NCBI RefSeq assembly: GCF_009728835.1
Contig: NZ_CP033455.1
Coordinates: 248,001-312,000 of the forward strand
DNA: 64,000 bases
Source of the DNA: Ehrlichia ruminantium
GTDB lineage: Bacteria > Pseudomonadota > Alphaproteobacteria > Rickettsiales > Anaplasmataceae
Reading direction: 5' to 3'
A model generated the notes under the pieces. The model was given only the letters and a program-made list of their open reading frames with translations, searched no databases and was not told where the DNA came from. Position numbers and translations under genes: made by a program. How positions within the stretch are numbered: position 1 is the stretch's first letter; each line of letters opens with the position of its first letter. Shown one piece after another: positions 9,536 through 19,630 of the stretch.

Positions 9536-10093
9536 TTATATTATACGATTAAAAATATTGTCTTTGTCTATAAACTTATGCTTTAGTACTGCTAGTATAT
9601 GCAAGATTATAGTTACGGAGAGCATATACGCGCAAACATTATGACACTGCTTTGCAATGATAGCAATATTTTCATTAATGTCAATCAGTAGTGGTACGTT
9701 TAAGGAAAAGATCTGTATTGCTCTACCTGAAGCTGAAGACATAACATAACCAGATGTTGCCATTGTTATAGATAGTATATATAAACTAACATGTGTAATC
9801 TTAGATATAATAGCTAAATAATTTGGAAAACCCTTATAGTATGGTGGAATTACTGATAGGGTCCTGAACATTACACGTAATAGCAGTAGTGCTAGTAATA
9901 TTATACCTATTGATTTGTGTAATATATATATATTTTTTAGTACTGGGTAAGTATTAGGTAGTGACTTCATCCAGAATCCTAAAATTAACATTAATATAAT
10001 TGGTATACCAGTCAACCAATGCATTATCCTAACTGAGTAATGATACTTTTCTTTCATCGGTTTAGTTAAAGTATATAATATACCTGTATACAT
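9536..10093 (-). CDS. Cytochrome b561 family membrane protein
   Basis: A di-haem quinone-linked inner-membrane cytochrome. The 185-residue product has four hydrophobic segments (about residues 29-45, 60-78, 100-122 and 150-170). Histidines are placed as in bacterial b561: H25 in RIMHWLTG, the His of LHKSIGI, and one in the last segment (ILHILAVLKHK). The annotated ATG at 10093 and an in-frame ATG at 10057 (MKEKYHYSVRIMHW) are both possible; neither has a clear Shine-Dalgarno, and the shorter form looks more family-like. It is first of a two-gene operon with the FMN oxidoreductase. Confidence 0.88.
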   Translation of the reverse strand: MYTGILYTLTKPMKEKYHYSVRIMHWLTGIPIILMLILGFWMKSLPNTYPVLKNIYILHKSIGIILLALLLLRVMFRTLSVIPPYYKGFPNYLAIISKITHVSLYILSITMATSGYVMSSASGRAIQIFSLNVPLLIDINENIAIIAKQCHNVCAYMLSVTIILHILAVLKHKFIDKDNIFNRII

Positions 10094-10123
10094 ATATAAA
10101 GAAATATTATCAATATAATAATT

Positions 10124-10154
10124 GTATCATTTTTAATGATACCTATTATGATAC
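10124..10154. promoter_or_regulatory. Operator-like GTATCAT / ATGATAC cluster upstream of cytochrome b561
   Basis: GTATCATT (10124-10131) and AATGATAC (10135-10142) form a perfect inverted repeat around TTT. A further ATGATAC follows at 10148-10154. The site lies 31 bp upstream of the cytochrome b561 start, where a repressor or activator would act. No regulator is assigned. Confidence 0.4.
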
Positions 10155-10613
10155 AAAATATAATGTGTGATTATTTTATATAAATAGCTACAAGATGATG
10201 AATTCTTCTATGGTCTAATGTATTTTAATCTAAGATTGTAGTTATCTATTCTTTTGTTTATGATATACTATAAATAGTAATCGAAAAGATTATTTTTTAT
10301 GATTATTATTAGGATAATTCATCAGTCACGTATCTTGAATGGTGAGATTTGGTATTATCAAATCTATGTATAAGATATATAATATTATATAGGAGAAATT
10401 TGTATACTAGGAAACCTTGTTAACAAGATTATTCCAGTATTATATATATTACATGGTTCTTTTTAGCTATACAGAACTTGATCACTTTGGCAAGTTGATT
10501 TTGCTTGTAGTAAAACTAACTATAAAATGCAATTACAGTATTAGTAACATAATCAGCTTAGAATTTGCAATTACTATATAAAATTGAATGGTGAATTTTT
10601 CATAATTTATGAT

Positions 10614-10657
10614 AATGCTAATATGGCTTATAAACTTTTAAGCTATAATTTAGCATT
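10614..10657. other. Hairpin 1 upstream of the ABC permease
   Basis: AATGCTAA pairs with TTAGCATT, and the inner TATGGCTTA pairs imperfectly with TAAGCTATA. It is followed about 14 bases later on the plus strand by GGTTTTTTT. It could terminate a short plus-strand transcript. Confidence 0.4.
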
Positions 10658-10765
10658 GGTTAATAAAAGGTTTTTTTGATGTTTCATGAGAGAAGTTATA
10701 TAGTAGAAAATCAATATTTAGGACAGTTAATGTTTTTATATAGTTGGGTGAAATGTTTTTAAACT

Positions 10766-10797
10766 TTTACACATTAGCAGTACTTTTAATGTGTAAA
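10766..10797. other. Hairpin 2 upstream of the ABC permease
   Basis: TTTACACATTA and TAATGTGTAAA are perfect 11-bp arms around a 10-base loop, 96 bp before the permease start codon. Confidence 0.5.
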
Positions 10798-10807
10798 TAT
10801 TATGTTA

Positions 10808-10849
10808 ATACAGAAAGGTTTTAAGTGACTGATAGGATTCTTTCTGTAT
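10808..10849. other. Hairpin 3 upstream of the ABC permease
   Basis: ATACAGAAAG and CTTTCTGTAT are perfect 10-bp arms around a 22-base loop. It ends 43 bp before the GTG start of the permease. With hairpin 2 it gives a structured leader or a pair of operator sites. Confidence 0.5.
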
Positions 10850-10892
10850 AATAAAATTAAAGTTAGATAATTAGCTCTCTGAAATAAATATA

Positions 10893-12512
10893 GTGTCGTT
10901 TATAAGTCTTGCAAGAAATGTCTTTATATATGTATCGATCGGGTTATTTATAGCCCCGATATTTTCATTGATATCTGTTATATTGACTGAAAATCAAGTA
11001 GTAGATTTATTTGCATATATTTTTTCTGAATATACTGTTAATACAGTAATTTTAATGTTAGGAGTTGGAGTTCTAACGTTAGTTGTTGGAATAGCAACAG
11101 CTTGGTTTGTAACTTATTATTCTTTTCCTGGACGTAAGTTTTTTGAGGTAGCACTTTTTTTACCACTTTCAATACCAGGGTATATAGTAGCATATGTATA
11201 TGTGAATATTTTTGAATTTTCAGGTCCTGTGCAAAGTTTTTTAAGATCGATGTTTCACTGGCACAAAGGTGATTATTATTTCCCTAGTGTGAAATCATTA
11301 ACGTGTGGGGTTATTATTATAGGATTTAATCTATATCCATATGTATATATGTTAGTTAGAACTGGGTTAATAGCAATTCGGAGTACTATTGCAGTTGCTA
11401 CTACTTTATGTGCTTCAAGATATAAAATATTAACTGCTATTGGGTTACCAACAATTCGACCAGCTATTGCAGCAGGTATGTCGTTTGTATTAATGGAAGT
11501 AATATCTGATTTTGGTACTCCGCAATTTCTTGCGATAGATACATTTACTCGTGGTATATATAGAAGTTGGTTCCTATTACATGATAAATATTCTGCATGT
11601 TTATTTGCGTTGATTGCATTGTTTTTTATATTTTTACTAATTATATTAGAAAAACTATTACGTGGTAAAGGCATATCTTATTCTACGATTAAAATGAACA
11701 CTGATTATTACCATACTTGGCAAGTTAAAGGTAAAATTGCCCTTATACTAATATATTTAATATGTTTAGTGCCAATATTGATAGGCTTTGTTGTACCAAT
11801 TATTCCATTGTTATATTGGAGTATGGAAAGAATTGGAACGTTTATTACAAGTACTAAGTTTTATGTATCAATATTCAATAGTATTTATGTAGCATTTTTT
11901 ACTGCAATTATTACTGTTATAATATCAATTATTATGTCATACATTGTTAGGAAAAAAGAATCCTTATCTTATGCTATAAAATTTGTTGTTATGGGTTATG
12001 CCATCCCTAATACAATTGTTGCTGTTAGTGTAATGGTTTTACTTGGTAGTTTATCTAGTTTTTTTAGTTCTTATTTTTCAGTTACTCTTATTGGAACAGT
12101 ATTTGGGTTGATGTATTCTTATGTTTTTAAGTTTCTTGCTGTATCTTTAGGTCCTATAGAATCTGGATTAAATAAAGTACCCAGAGAGATAGATTGGTCT
12201 TCTTCATTGATGGGACATAATATGATTTCTACATGTGTGAATGTGCATATACCAATGATTCAGAAAAGTGTAGTAGTGGGATTTTTGTTAGTATTTGTTG
12301 ATGTTATAAAAGAATTAGCAGCGACGTTAATTATAAGGCCTTTTAATTTTGATACTATGACTACTAGAATGTATGAGCTTATTGGTGATGAAAGATATGC
12401 TGATGCTGCTCCGTATGCATTAATAGTAGTGTTGGTTGGATTAGTATCGGTAGTGATATTGTGTAAAATATTTCAATATGATAGAACTAAATATAGTAAA
12501 GTTATTGTATAG
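10893..12512 (+). CDS. ABC transporter permease, ferric-iron (FbpB/HitB) type
   Basis: A two-module inner-membrane permease of the binding-protein-dependent ABC family, as used for Fe(III) uptake (FbpB, HitB, SfuB). The 539-residue length and the duplicated layout (two BPD_transp_1 domains, about residues 55-255 and 325-525) match. Many hydrophobic segments are visible. Each half has an EAA-like loop: ATTLCASRYKILTAIGLPTIRP in the first, and PREIDWSSSLMGHN followed by HIPMI in the second. The start is GTG at 10893 without a clear Shine-Dalgarno. It stands alone: no ATPase (FbpC) or binding protein (FbpA) is adjacent. A thiamine or polyamine permease is less likely. Confidence 0.85.
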   Translation: MSFISLARNVFIYVSIGLFIAPIFSLISVILTENQVVDLFAYIFSEYTVNTVILMLGVGVLTLVVGIATAWFVTYYSFPGRKFFEVALFLPLSIPGYIVAYVYVNIFEFSGPVQSFLRSMFHWHKGDYYFPSVKSLTCGVIIIGFNLYPYVYMLVRTGLIAIRSTIAVATTLCASRYKILTAIGLPTIRPAIAAGMSFVLMEVISDFGTPQFLAIDTFTRGIYRSWFLLHDKYSACLFALIALFFIFLLIILEKLLRGKGISYSTIKMNTDYYHTWQVKGKIALILIYLICLVPILIGFVVPIIPLLYWSMERIGTFITSTKFYVSIFNSIYVAFFTAIITVIISIIMSYIVRKKESLSYAIKFVVMGYAIPNTIVAVSVMVLLGSLSSFFSSYFSVTLIGTVFGLMYSYVFKFLAVSLGPIESGLNKVPREIDWSSSLMGHNMISTCVNVHIPMIQKSVVVGFLLVFVDVIKELAATLIIRPFNFDTMTTRMYELIGDERYADAAPYALIVVLVGLVSVVILCKIFQYDRTKYSKVIV

Positions 12513-13999
12513 TTGTTTATATTTAAAGAATATCTTATTTCAAGATTATTGCATATTGATGGTGTGGTATTGTAAAAAATATGTAGTAGTTTAATAATCA
12601 CCTACTGTTAGCGATTTTTTTCTGTAACGATTTATTTAGTTGAATTCGTGAATTTTTACTAAATAAAAGTTGATATCAAGAGGAAAATAAGAATGTAAAA
12701 CTACCTAATACAAAATTTCCTTTATTTCGAAATGGGCAGCTGGCTATATAATTGTATTAGTTATGGTTTTTGACTAGTCTTATATAGGGTTAGTCCCATG
12801 TAGTTAAAGGTTTGAAATTATATAGGTAAGAGTGGAAAATATATTATGTGAGAAATTATTCGATATTAATATGATGTAAAAGATAAAGATTGTGTAGTAA
12901 ATATAAGCTACATAGATATGCAAAAGTAATTAGCATGAGTAACTTTATACTAATGGTTTATTTGGTGGGTAGTTTTTACACTACATTTTATTAGTTATAT
13001 ATAATTCTAAGGGTTATTAATTATGTGAATAATACGCAAAGAAAAAATTAATTAATAATGATTGTGTAGAAGTGGTGTTTAGAATAATTCTGGTAAAATA
13101 TATAAGCTTTGTAGGTAAAGTAAGTAGTAATTTAACAAGATAAATGTAGTTGTTGTTTTTTTTTTTGAATTAAATATTAATTTGTAGTGACTTATGTATC
13201 GTGTATCAAGTGAATAATATTGTGTAATAATAATAGTAAATTTATCTAATATTATACTATCCTAATTCACAGGTAGTTTGTTATATATCAGACAGTTAGT
13301 AATGATATAAGAACTAACGTAGTTTGTGTAGTAGAGTTTTATAGAAAATTATTTTCAATGTGTTTTTATGCTGTTTTGTCAGCAGTTGTTAAGTTCTATA
13401 TGTGAATGATAATATAGGTGAGTGAGGTGTTGATATTATAAGATATAAGGTTTTATAATTATAGTTTTGTACAAAATAAAATGGTTTCATGATGTTAACA
13501 CATTGTAGATTTAGATATAATAAGTTGTTAAATACCTGATTCTGCTATTAGGAATTTTCTTATAGATATAATAGATTAGTTGTTGTAAATTTAGTTTGAT
13601 GTTGTCATTTACTAGGTGTAGTAATGCATAATATGTCTTAGCTTATATAACAAAACTTACAGATCAATATTATAAAAAAGCGTAGTATAAGGAGTATCAG
13701 TAATGCTAATCAAAAGCGTTTATATGTTTTAAAGTAAAGTTCTACAGTTTTTCGAATGCATGGTTATTATTAGTTTAATTTAGCACTTCTACTTAGAAAA
13801 TAATTTTATTTCAAAATTTAGGTGGACATTTGTTTTTGTTAAATCGAATAAATTAGTGCTGAAATTTTTTTATTGTGGTTGGTATTGGTGTGTTAGTTCA
13901 TAGCTATAGTGTATATAATGTGTATAGGGAAATTTTTGTTTATTATTACTAACTTGTGGTTCTTCTGAATAAAAATAAGTAGTTTTTGGTGCAAAATGT
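12513..13999. other. Long AT-rich spacer without recognisable content
   Basis: About 1.5 kb following the permease gene. Stop codons are dense in all frames and I see no gene, RNA or clear repeat. It runs into the 170-bp array. It may be decayed coding sequence, but I could not match it to any gene in the window. Confidence 0.5.
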
Positions 14000-14725
14000 A
14001 TTTGGAGATAAAATATGTTTTGTAAGAAAAGCTATTTTCTTAATTCTAAATATAGAATATGTATTATTTCATTTGATCTGTAGTGTTGAGTGCAGCTAAA
14101 TTGTGTTAATACTAATATGTAGCGGTTAGTATTGGGATAATAGAGACTTAGTTTCTGATAGAGTAATGTGTTTACAGGTATGATATATTTGGTAAAAAGG
14201 GCTATTTTCTTAGTTATGAATATCTAATGTATATTGTTTCGTTTGGTCTATAGTGTTGAGTGCAGCTAAATTGTGTTAATACTAATATGTAGCAATTAGT
14301 ATTGGGATAATAGAGACTTAGTTTCTGATAGAGTAATATGTTTACAGGTATGATATATTTGGTAAAAAGAGCTATTCTCTTAGTTATGAGTATCTAATGT
14401 ATATTGTTTCGTTTGATCTGTAGTGTTGAGTGCAGCTAAATTGTGTTAATACTAATATGTAGCAATTAGTATTGGGATAATAGAGACTTAGTCTCTGATA
14501 GAGTAATGTGTTTACAGGTATGATATATTTGGTAAAAAGGGCTATTCTCTTAGTTATATATCTAATGTATATTGTTTCGTTTGATCTATAGTGTTGAGTG
14601 CAGTTAAGTTGTGTTATTCCTAATATGTAGCGGTTAGTATTGGGATAATAGAGAACTTAGCTTCTGGTGAAAAGAATATGTTTAAGGGCATGGTATACCT
14701 GTAAGAGTAGCTATTTTTTTTATGA
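14000..14725. repeat. Tandem array, about 170-bp unit, about 4.2 copies
   Basis: The marker GTGTTGAGTGCAG recurs at about 14083, 14253, 14423 and 14591, a period of 168-170 bp. Other shared blocks are ACTAATATGTAGC and GGGATAATAGAGA. The last copy decays near 14725 and touches the stop codon of the HlyD gene, which is transcribed towards the array. Confidence 0.93.
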
Positions 14726-14726
14726 G

Positions 14727-16244
14727 CTACCTTTCATTAAACGCTTTTTCAAATGTACTTGTTATAGGGGTAAATAGGTAATTAAGTAAAGTACGTGATT
14801 GTGTTATAATGAAAACTTCTGCTGGCATCCCTGGATATAACCTGAGATTTTTAAGTTTTTTAGACTGTTCCTTAGGAATAATTACTTGTATCTTGTAATA
14901 ACGCATGCCGTTTGCTTCAGTTAGTGCGTCAGCTGATACTTGTGTCACTATTCCATTTGCTAACCCAACTTTACGTATGTTGTAAGCACTGAGACGTACT
15001 TTTGCTTTTAAACCTTTGTAATTTTCGTACGATACCATATTAACTTCTTTTGCTTGTGCTGATAATATTTCTTCTATGTTTCGTGTTTGTATTTTTGCAT
15101 CTATAACTAAGTCATCGTCTGATGGAACTACGTTAGTAATAGGTGCTCCAGGTGGTATAACACCTCCTTCTGTATGGTATTTCAGTCCTGTAATAATCCC
15201 TGATTGAGGGGATCTTACTACTGTACGGTCTAGTACATCTTGGGCAGTTTTCATTCTTTCTTTTAGGTCTGCAATTGCAGAAATTGTGTCTTTGAGTTCA
15301 ATACTTATCTTATTTTGTACGTTATTGGTTATATTGATTATTTCTAATTTGTTTTCTCCAATTTTTTGATTTACTGATGCGATGGAAGATTCTATTTGTC
15401 CTATTTTCCCCTGAGATTCAGCATGTTGCCGTTCAAGGGCAATTATGTAAGGTTTGCTTATATATCCATCTGCTAGTAAGCTTTTTTTAGCCTCTAATTC
15501 TTCCTTGATTAGTTGATGTTGTGTCATTGCTGACGTTAATTGTGCAGATAATCCTGATAATTCTTGATGTAATTGCTTAGTGCGTTGTTGTAAGATGTTG
15601 ATTTGTCCAGATATATTTTTCTTGTGGGATTCAAAGAGCTGTTGTTGGTTCTTAATAATCTGATTTAATGTTTCTTTATCAGATAGGTTATTTATAGAGT
15701 TTGGAAATGTTATGTGGTTATGGTTATATTTTATAGCTGTAAGCCTGGCTTCTGTTGCTAGCATATCCAATAGACGTTCTTTGATTATATCTAAATTGGC
15801 CTGAGCTGTAGTGTTATGTAGGTATATTATAGGTTGATGTTTTTCTACAAACTCTCCTTCCTTTACTAAAATTTTCTTTATTATACCACCTTCTAGGTGT
15901 TGTACAATCTGTTTTTCTGATGAAGATATTACTTCTCCTTGTGCAACTACAGATCCATCTAACGGAGCAATAGCTGCCCATATTCCAAATATACCAAAGA
16001 ATAATAAAATTACTATAAAACCAGTAAATAATGGACCCCATGATACCTTTAATACTTCATTTGATGTATCTTTTTTATTGTATTTAAATAAGAAGTTTAT
16101 GACATTATCTACTGTGTATAGTATTTTTTGTAAAACATTTGATTTTCTTTGTGTTTCATTATTTGTTGTATGTAATGTATTATGCCCTAAAAGTTCTGGA
16201 AGAGAAAATCCTGTCTTTATAAGTTCTTTGAATTTTTTATACAT
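14727..16244 (-). CDS. Type I secretion membrane-fusion protein, HlyD family
   Basis: The periplasmic adaptor of a type I secretion system, joining an inner-membrane ABC exporter to a TolC-like channel. The 505-residue product has a cytoplasmic N-terminus and one membrane segment (about residues 73-94, GPLFTGFIVILLFFGIFGIW). A lipoyl/barrel-sandwich half follows (GSVVAQGEVISSSEKQIVQHLEGG), then a long coiled-coil hairpin (about 150-340, rich in Q, L, E and K), the second half (VRSPQSGIITGLKYHTEGGVI) and a C-terminal beta-barrel (RLYPGMPAEVFIIT). No exporter ATPase is next to it. In Ehrlichia, type I secretion has been proposed to export tandem-repeat proteins, such as the one at 43498. Confidence 0.93.
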   Translation of the reverse strand: MYKKFKELIKTGFSLPELLGHNTLHTTNNETQRKSNVLQKILYTVDNVINFLFKYNKKDTSNEVLKVSWGPLFTGFIVILLFFGIFGIWAAIAPLDGSVVAQGEVISSSEKQIVQHLEGGIIKKILVKEGEFVEKHQPIIYLHNTTAQANLDIIKERLLDMLATEARLTAIKYNHNHITFPNSINNLSDKETLNQIIKNQQQLFESHKKNISGQINILQQRTKQLHQELSGLSAQLTSAMTQHQLIKEELEAKKSLLADGYISKPYIIALERQHAESQGKIGQIESSIASVNQKIGENKLEIINITNNVQNKISIELKDTISAIADLKERMKTAQDVLDRTVVRSPQSGIITGLKYHTEGGVIPPGAPITNVVPSDDDLVIDAKIQTRNIEEILSAQAKEVNMVSYENYKGLKAKVRLSAYNIRKVGLANGIVTQVSADALTEANGMRYYKIQVIIPKEQSKKLKNLRLYPGMPAEVFIITQSRTLLNYLFTPITSTFEKAFNER

Positions 16245-16392
16245 ATGTATTATACAGTAATTTTGACATCTAGGTTATAACATATCTAATAGATAATTAT
16301 AAGATACAATTTGTTAAATAAATATCTTAAAATACATTGACTTATATAAAATTTTAATAAATTTTACTTTAAGGCCAGTCTTCTTGTTGAAA

Positions 16393-16412
16393 ATACCAAT
16401 AGCTATTGGTAT
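16393..16412. terminator. 20-bp perfect palindrome between COQ9 and HlyD genes
   Basis: ATACCAATAGCTATTGGTAT is fully self-complementary. It is followed by GTTTTTT on the plus strand and by TTTTC on the minus strand. It lies about 150 bp past the COQ9 stop and 149 bp before the HlyD start, both on the minus strand. It may terminate COQ9 transcription or bind a dimeric regulator of the HlyD gene. Confidence 0.45.
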
Positions 16413-16565
16413 GTTTTTTAAGAAATTATATATTAGCTACTTAATAATTTGATTTGGGGAAAAAGCTAGAGTTATTTGGGAAACATTGTTTGTAAATTGC
16501 CTTGGGGTTATTTTTACAGATATCAATATGATAATTCATAATTTTTAAACTTATGATATTTGGTA

Positions 16566-17180
16566 TTAAGAATCAAATTTGACTTTGAATATATTAAACT
16601 TTTCTAATTTATTGGTTATAAAAGATTTAGCCTTGTGTACCTGTATTATGTTATTAATGCGTCTTTCTAAAAATAGGGTAGTATAAGTATGGTCTTCAGA
16701 AAAATCATTAATAAAATATATAAGAGTACTCATATATATAGCTGCTAATGTAGTTCTTTTTGTATAATAATTAAAATCAGTGGATGTGTCTCCTGCTAAG
16801 TTCCAAATGGTATTTGTTATTTTATATAATGATGTGGTAAAAAAACACATATTGTATGGTACTGCAGATAGTATATTTTTTAATAATTCTCTGTAATTTG
16901 GCAAAGATGAATAGTATATTAAACATAACTGTATAGCATGTTGTATTTTTTCTCGGATTTTAAAGTTGTTAATGTTATCTGTTGTGTTGAATTTTGTAGT
17001 AATAAAGTTAATCAGATCCTCATTAATATAGTTTAGTACATCATGTATTCCATTATGGAACTTACAGAAATCATTATATAGGTTTAAGTCTATACATGCT
17101 TTTAATAGTGTTTCGTCTGATACGCCATAAAATGGTATTAGCCTAATTGTTGTTTTTATTATTATAGAGAGATTGTCCAT
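16566..17180 (-). CDS. COQ9 family protein (ubiquinone biosynthesis)
   Basis: COQ9 proteins bind isoprenoid lipid and assist COQ7-type hydroxylation in ubiquinone synthesis. The 204-residue product has an N-terminal TetR-like helical part (LIPFYGVSDETLLKACIDLN) and the characteristic C-terminal block. There, AGDTSTDFNYYTKRTTLAAIY, TLIYFINDFSEDHTYT and FLERRINNI follow the alphaproteobacterial COQ9 pattern of GD-S-DFNYYTKR, S-D and F-L-RRI. Sequence divergence elsewhere is high. No other ubiquinone gene is adjacent. A region with long inverted repeats lies upstream. Confidence 0.85.
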   Translation of the reverse strand: MDNLSIIIKTTIRLIPFYGVSDETLLKACIDLNLYNDFCKFHNGIHDVLNYINEDLINFITTKFNTTDNINNFKIREKIQHAIQLCLIYYSSLPNYRELLKNILSAVPYNMCFFTTSLYKITNTIWNLAGDTSTDFNYYTKRTTLAAIYMSTLIYFINDFSEDHTYTTLFLERRINNIIQVHKAKSFITNKLEKFNIFKVKFDS

Positions 17181-17688
17181 TATACTTATATCTTCACATT
17201 AAGCTGTATATATATAATATCAAGATCTGACAATTAGGTAAGATATTTTTTATATATAACTAATATGGTAATATTATTAAATAAATATTGAATCAAAATT
17301 ACCTAATTATGGCACTGTATGTATGAATATTGAAATATTATGATATAATGCAATCTTCTATATGTATGGCATGTATAATTTATATTTACTGTATTTTGCT
17401 ATATTTAAATACTATTATTACAAGATCTATAGTCAATGTTGTACTAATCTGGTATAGCAAGTGTTAAAATCCTGATAATGCTAATTTGTGTATGTTATAC
17501 TTAAGTTTAATCAGTTTTAGGCATCGATAAGATATGCGCTGCAAATGATAAGATATGAGTTGTATTTAATAGTCACCAATAGTAAAGTTTAAAACATTAC
17601 TTTTAGTAATAAGTATTATAGACATAATGGTAACCAATTTAGGTAAATAATATTTGAGTGAACTGTTGATTAAAAATACTTATAATAG
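17181..17688. other. Spacer upstream of COQ9
   Basis: No gene seen. AATTAGGTAA (17232-17241) and TTACCTAATT (17299-17308) are perfect 10-bp arms 57 bases apart, 50 bp upstream of the COQ9 start. The rest is plain AT-rich sequence containing the end region of the RNase J transcript. Confidence 0.5.
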
Positions 17689-19317
17689 CTAATAATCTAC
17701 ATATTCTATTTGTACTTCAATAAATGGTTTATTTTTTATATCATGTTTTAATGCATTAAAAACTATACTTTCTACATGATGTCTTATTTGATTTTCTTTT
17801 TTAAAATGAAGCTTAGCACCAATTCTAGATGCAATTTTTTTTATTAGCAGATTATTATCATTTGAGTTATCTAACACTCCTGGTGCGAAAATTCTTGGTG
17901 CTTTGAGTAACTCTTTTCTTCTATTGAAAATCAGTGTTACTATGATTATTCCTGCATCTCTCATTTTTTTTCGCATGAATATTACATTACTTTGTGGGTG
18001 ATGTAAAAAATTACCATCCACACCAAAATAACCAGATTTTACAGAATCAATTTTTTTCCCGTGTACTATATCTATTACATCTCCTGGGTGTACTATTATT
18101 GCCTGTTCTACATTGCACTCTTGTGCAACCTTGGCATGTTCATACATATGAATATATTCTCCGTGTACGGGAATGGATATTTTAGGTCTTACTAAAGAAT
18201 ACATTGTACATACTTCAGGTCTAGAAGGATGACCAGATACATGTACGTGTTCCATAAATTCTGTAATTACATTAATTCCCATATTCACAAACTTATTGAA
18301 TATGTTGTATATACGTTTTTCATTACCTGGAATAATTTTAGAAGAAAAAATTATAGTGTCTCCATTTTCTAATTTTGTTAAAGAATGAGAGTTATTTGCA
18401 AGTTTGGCAGTAGCTGCTAATGGCTCACCTTGGCATCCAGTGCATAAAAATAGTATTTGATTTTTTGGTAATTTATTTGCTTGAGTAATATCAATAAATT
18501 CTGGCACATCTGTCAAATACCCACTATCTTTTGCAGCTTGTATAATACGTACAAGAGATTTACCTAGTATTGCTATTTTCCTACCTAGTTTTTTTGCTAC
18601 ATATGCTATAGTATTAATTCTTGCAATATTAGAAGCAAATAATGATATAGCAACTCTATTGTTATGAGTTTTGAGTATATTAAATAAACTTTCTTCTAAC
18701 TCACCTTCTGATCCTGACTTTTTTTTAGTAAAAATATTAGTTGAATCACATACAAGTGCTAGTACTCCATGATCTCCCAGTTCTTGTAATCTTTGTGTAT
18801 TAGATAATGGACTAATTACTGGATTATCATCCAATTTCCAATCTCCTGTGTGTACTATCACTCCTTTTTCGGTGTGCAATGCTATTGCATTCATTTCTGG
18901 TATAGAATGCGTCATATTTATAAATTCAAGAGTAAATGGGCCTAATTTTAATTCTTGAGAAGGATCTATTTCTGTAATATTGACGTTTAATGAAAATTCT
19001 TTTAGTTTTGAATACAATAAAGTAGCAGTGAGCTTAGTTGCATATATTGGACATTGTAGATCATGCCATAAGTATTGTATACCTCCTATATGATCTTCAT
19101 GAGCATGAGTGAGTATTATACCTAGTAGATCTTTCTTGTTTTTTTTAATGAAGCTGATATCAGCAACAATCATATCTATTCCTGGCATATTATCATCAGC
19201 AAAACCAGCTCCGAAGTCAATTATAATCCACTTGCCTTTGAAGTGGTATAAATTAACATTCATGCCTATTTGTCCAACTCCACCCAATGGTATAAACAAT
19301 AAATTTTCTGTATTCAT
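17689..19317 (-). CDS. rnj: Ribonuclease J family metallo-beta-lactamase RNase
   Basis: RNase J is a 5'-3' exo- and endonuclease for rRNA and mRNA processing in the cytoplasm. The 542-residue product has the beta-lactamase fold with the two-zinc motif THAHEDHIGG (His71, His73, Asp75, His76). An early PLGGVGQIGMN stretch, HTGDWKLDDNP, the beta-CASP region (CTGCQGEPLAA) and HVSGHPSRPE followed by PVHGEYIHM all fit RNase J. The C-terminal domain is short but within alphaproteobacterial range. It starts at an ATG at 19317, divergent from the membrane-protein gene at 19631. Confidence 0.95.
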   Translation of the reverse strand: MNTENLLFIPLGGVGQIGMNVNLYHFKGKWIIIDFGAGFADDNMPGIDMIVADISFIKKNKKDLLGIILTHAHEDHIGGIQYLWHDLQCPIYATKLTATLLYSKLKEFSLNVNITEIDPSQELKLGPFTLEFINMTHSIPEMNAIALHTEKGVIVHTGDWKLDDNPVISPLSNTQRLQELGDHGVLALVCDSTNIFTKKKSGSEGELEESLFNILKTHNNRVAISLFASNIARINTIAYVAKKLGRKIAILGKSLVRIIQAAKDSGYLTDVPEFIDITQANKLPKNQILFLCTGCQGEPLAATAKLANNSHSLTKLENGDTIIFSSKIIPGNEKRIYNIFNKFVNMGINVITEFMEHVHVSGHPSRPEVCTMYSLVRPKISIPVHGEYIHMYEHAKVAQECNVEQAIIVHPGDVIDIVHGKKIDSVKSGYFGVDGNFLHHPQSNVIFMRKKMRDAGIIIVTLIFNRRKELLKAPRIFAPGVLDNSNDNNLLIKKIASRIGAKLHFKKENQIRHHVESIVFNALKHDIKNKPFIEVQIEYVDY

Positions 19318-19630
19318 TTATTATTACATTATAAAATTTCAAAAAGTAGCATACCTTATTTAATCCTTAAAGAAAAGTATTAGGATAACTATTGTTAATT
19401 TTTTAATCCTGAGTATTCAAACATGTCCAAGTTAATAAATCTAAATATAAAGTACAATACAACTAAGTGTATAAGTGACTTAATAGGTAATTGTATTTGA
19501 AATAAATATATAATGCAAGTCAGGAGTGTGTGTTTGGTATAAAAATATCAATTACATTTATTTGATTTACCAAGTAAAAGGTTGTTAAATACTTTTGTTG
19601 TGAACAATGTTTACAAGGATATAGTGTGTA
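19318..19630. promoter_or_regulatory. Divergent promoter region of rnj and an unknown membrane protein
   Basis: This 313-bp spacer must hold promoters for both genes. A TATAAT occurs at 19509-19514 without a clear -35 partner. TTGTGAAC and GTTTACAA (19598-19616, one wobble pair) form a hairpin directly before the AAGGAT ribosome site of the rightward gene, so its translation could be modulated by this structure. Confidence 0.4.

Larger units (their letters stand above)
10094..10892. other. Divergent spacer rich in inverted repeats
   Basis: This 0.8-kb spacer separates the divergently transcribed cytochrome b561 and ABC permease genes, so it should hold promoters in both directions. I see no gene. 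It holds a cluster of GTATCAT/ATGATAC repeats near the cytochrome gene and three hairpins within 240 bp on the permease side. Confidence 0.65.

Noticed and set aside
11276-11674. Minus-strand frame of 132 codons inside the ABC permease
   Set aside because: Antisense to a clear membrane permease, no ribosome site and no recognisable domain.
12513-13999. Hidden decayed gene in the long spacer
   Set aside because: I looked for remnants of the genes in this window and for common domains and found no convincing match; a translated search would be needed to decide.
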